Shown here: one piece after another, positions 6,652 through 6,678 of the stretch
Position numbering within the stretch: the stretch's first letter is position 1
Layout of the letters: each line of letters starts with the position of its first letter
Assembly (NCBI GenBank): GCA_023262195.1
Contig: JALRDM010000397.1
Location: forward strand, 1-6,678
Direction: 5' to 3'
Length of the DNA: 6,678 nucleotides
Source of the DNA: Salibacteraceae bacterium
GTDB lineage: Bacteria; Bacteroidota; Bacteroidia; Flavobacteriales_G; Salibacteraceae
The notes under the pieces: model-generated
What the model saw: the letters and a program-made list of their open reading frames with translations, nothing else
The model's database searches: none
What the model was told of the DNA's origin: nothing
Translations under genes and position numbers: made by a program

Positions 6652-6678
6652 TACATACAATAATAGAATGAGCCCTCA

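Noticed and set aside
6668..6678. ATG near the right edge as the start of a further gene
   Set aside because: Only three codons are visible, so no gene can be supported.

Overview
The window looks like a piece of a Bacteroidota chromosome, most likely a Flavobacteriales-type bacterium. Three things point there. Two of the proteins end in a recognisable type IX secretion (T9SS) type A C-terminal sorting domain. All four genes encode an N-terminal signal peptide. The intergenic DNA carries matches to the Bacteroidota -7 promoter box TAnnTTTG and shows no strong Shine-Dalgarno sites. The genus cannot be fixed from the sequence alone.

Layout: bases 1-3405 hold two minus-strand genes in tandem. 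The upstream one (1141-3405) is a complete 754-residue secreted FG-GAP/VCBS repeat protein with a T9SS sorting domain. The downstream one (1-1165, cut by the window edge) is its paralog and starts inside the last 25 bases of the upstream gene. An 85-bp divergent intergenic region (3406-3490) separates this pair from two plus-strand genes. These are a 232-residue outer-membrane beta-barrel protein of the PorT-like/OMP_b-brl_2 type (3491-4189) and a 776-residue secreted choice-of-anchor I protein with a T9SS sorting domain (4313-6643). The 123-bp gap between them can fold into two stem-loops, the second of which touches the start codon of the large gene. A short hairpin overlaps the stop codon at 6641-6643. 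The last 35 bases hold no supported gene.

Taken together this is a cell-envelope/secretome locus: three large secreted proteins rich in predicted Ca2+-binding Asp loops, two of them with visible T9SS signals, and one barrel in the outer membrane. No enzyme with a clear catalytic site, no RNA gene, no mobile element and no CRISPR array was seen. The most notable point is the 776-residue protein, in which a roughly 175-residue jelly-roll domain of choice-of-anchor J type appears to be inserted into a loop of the choice-of-anchor I domain.
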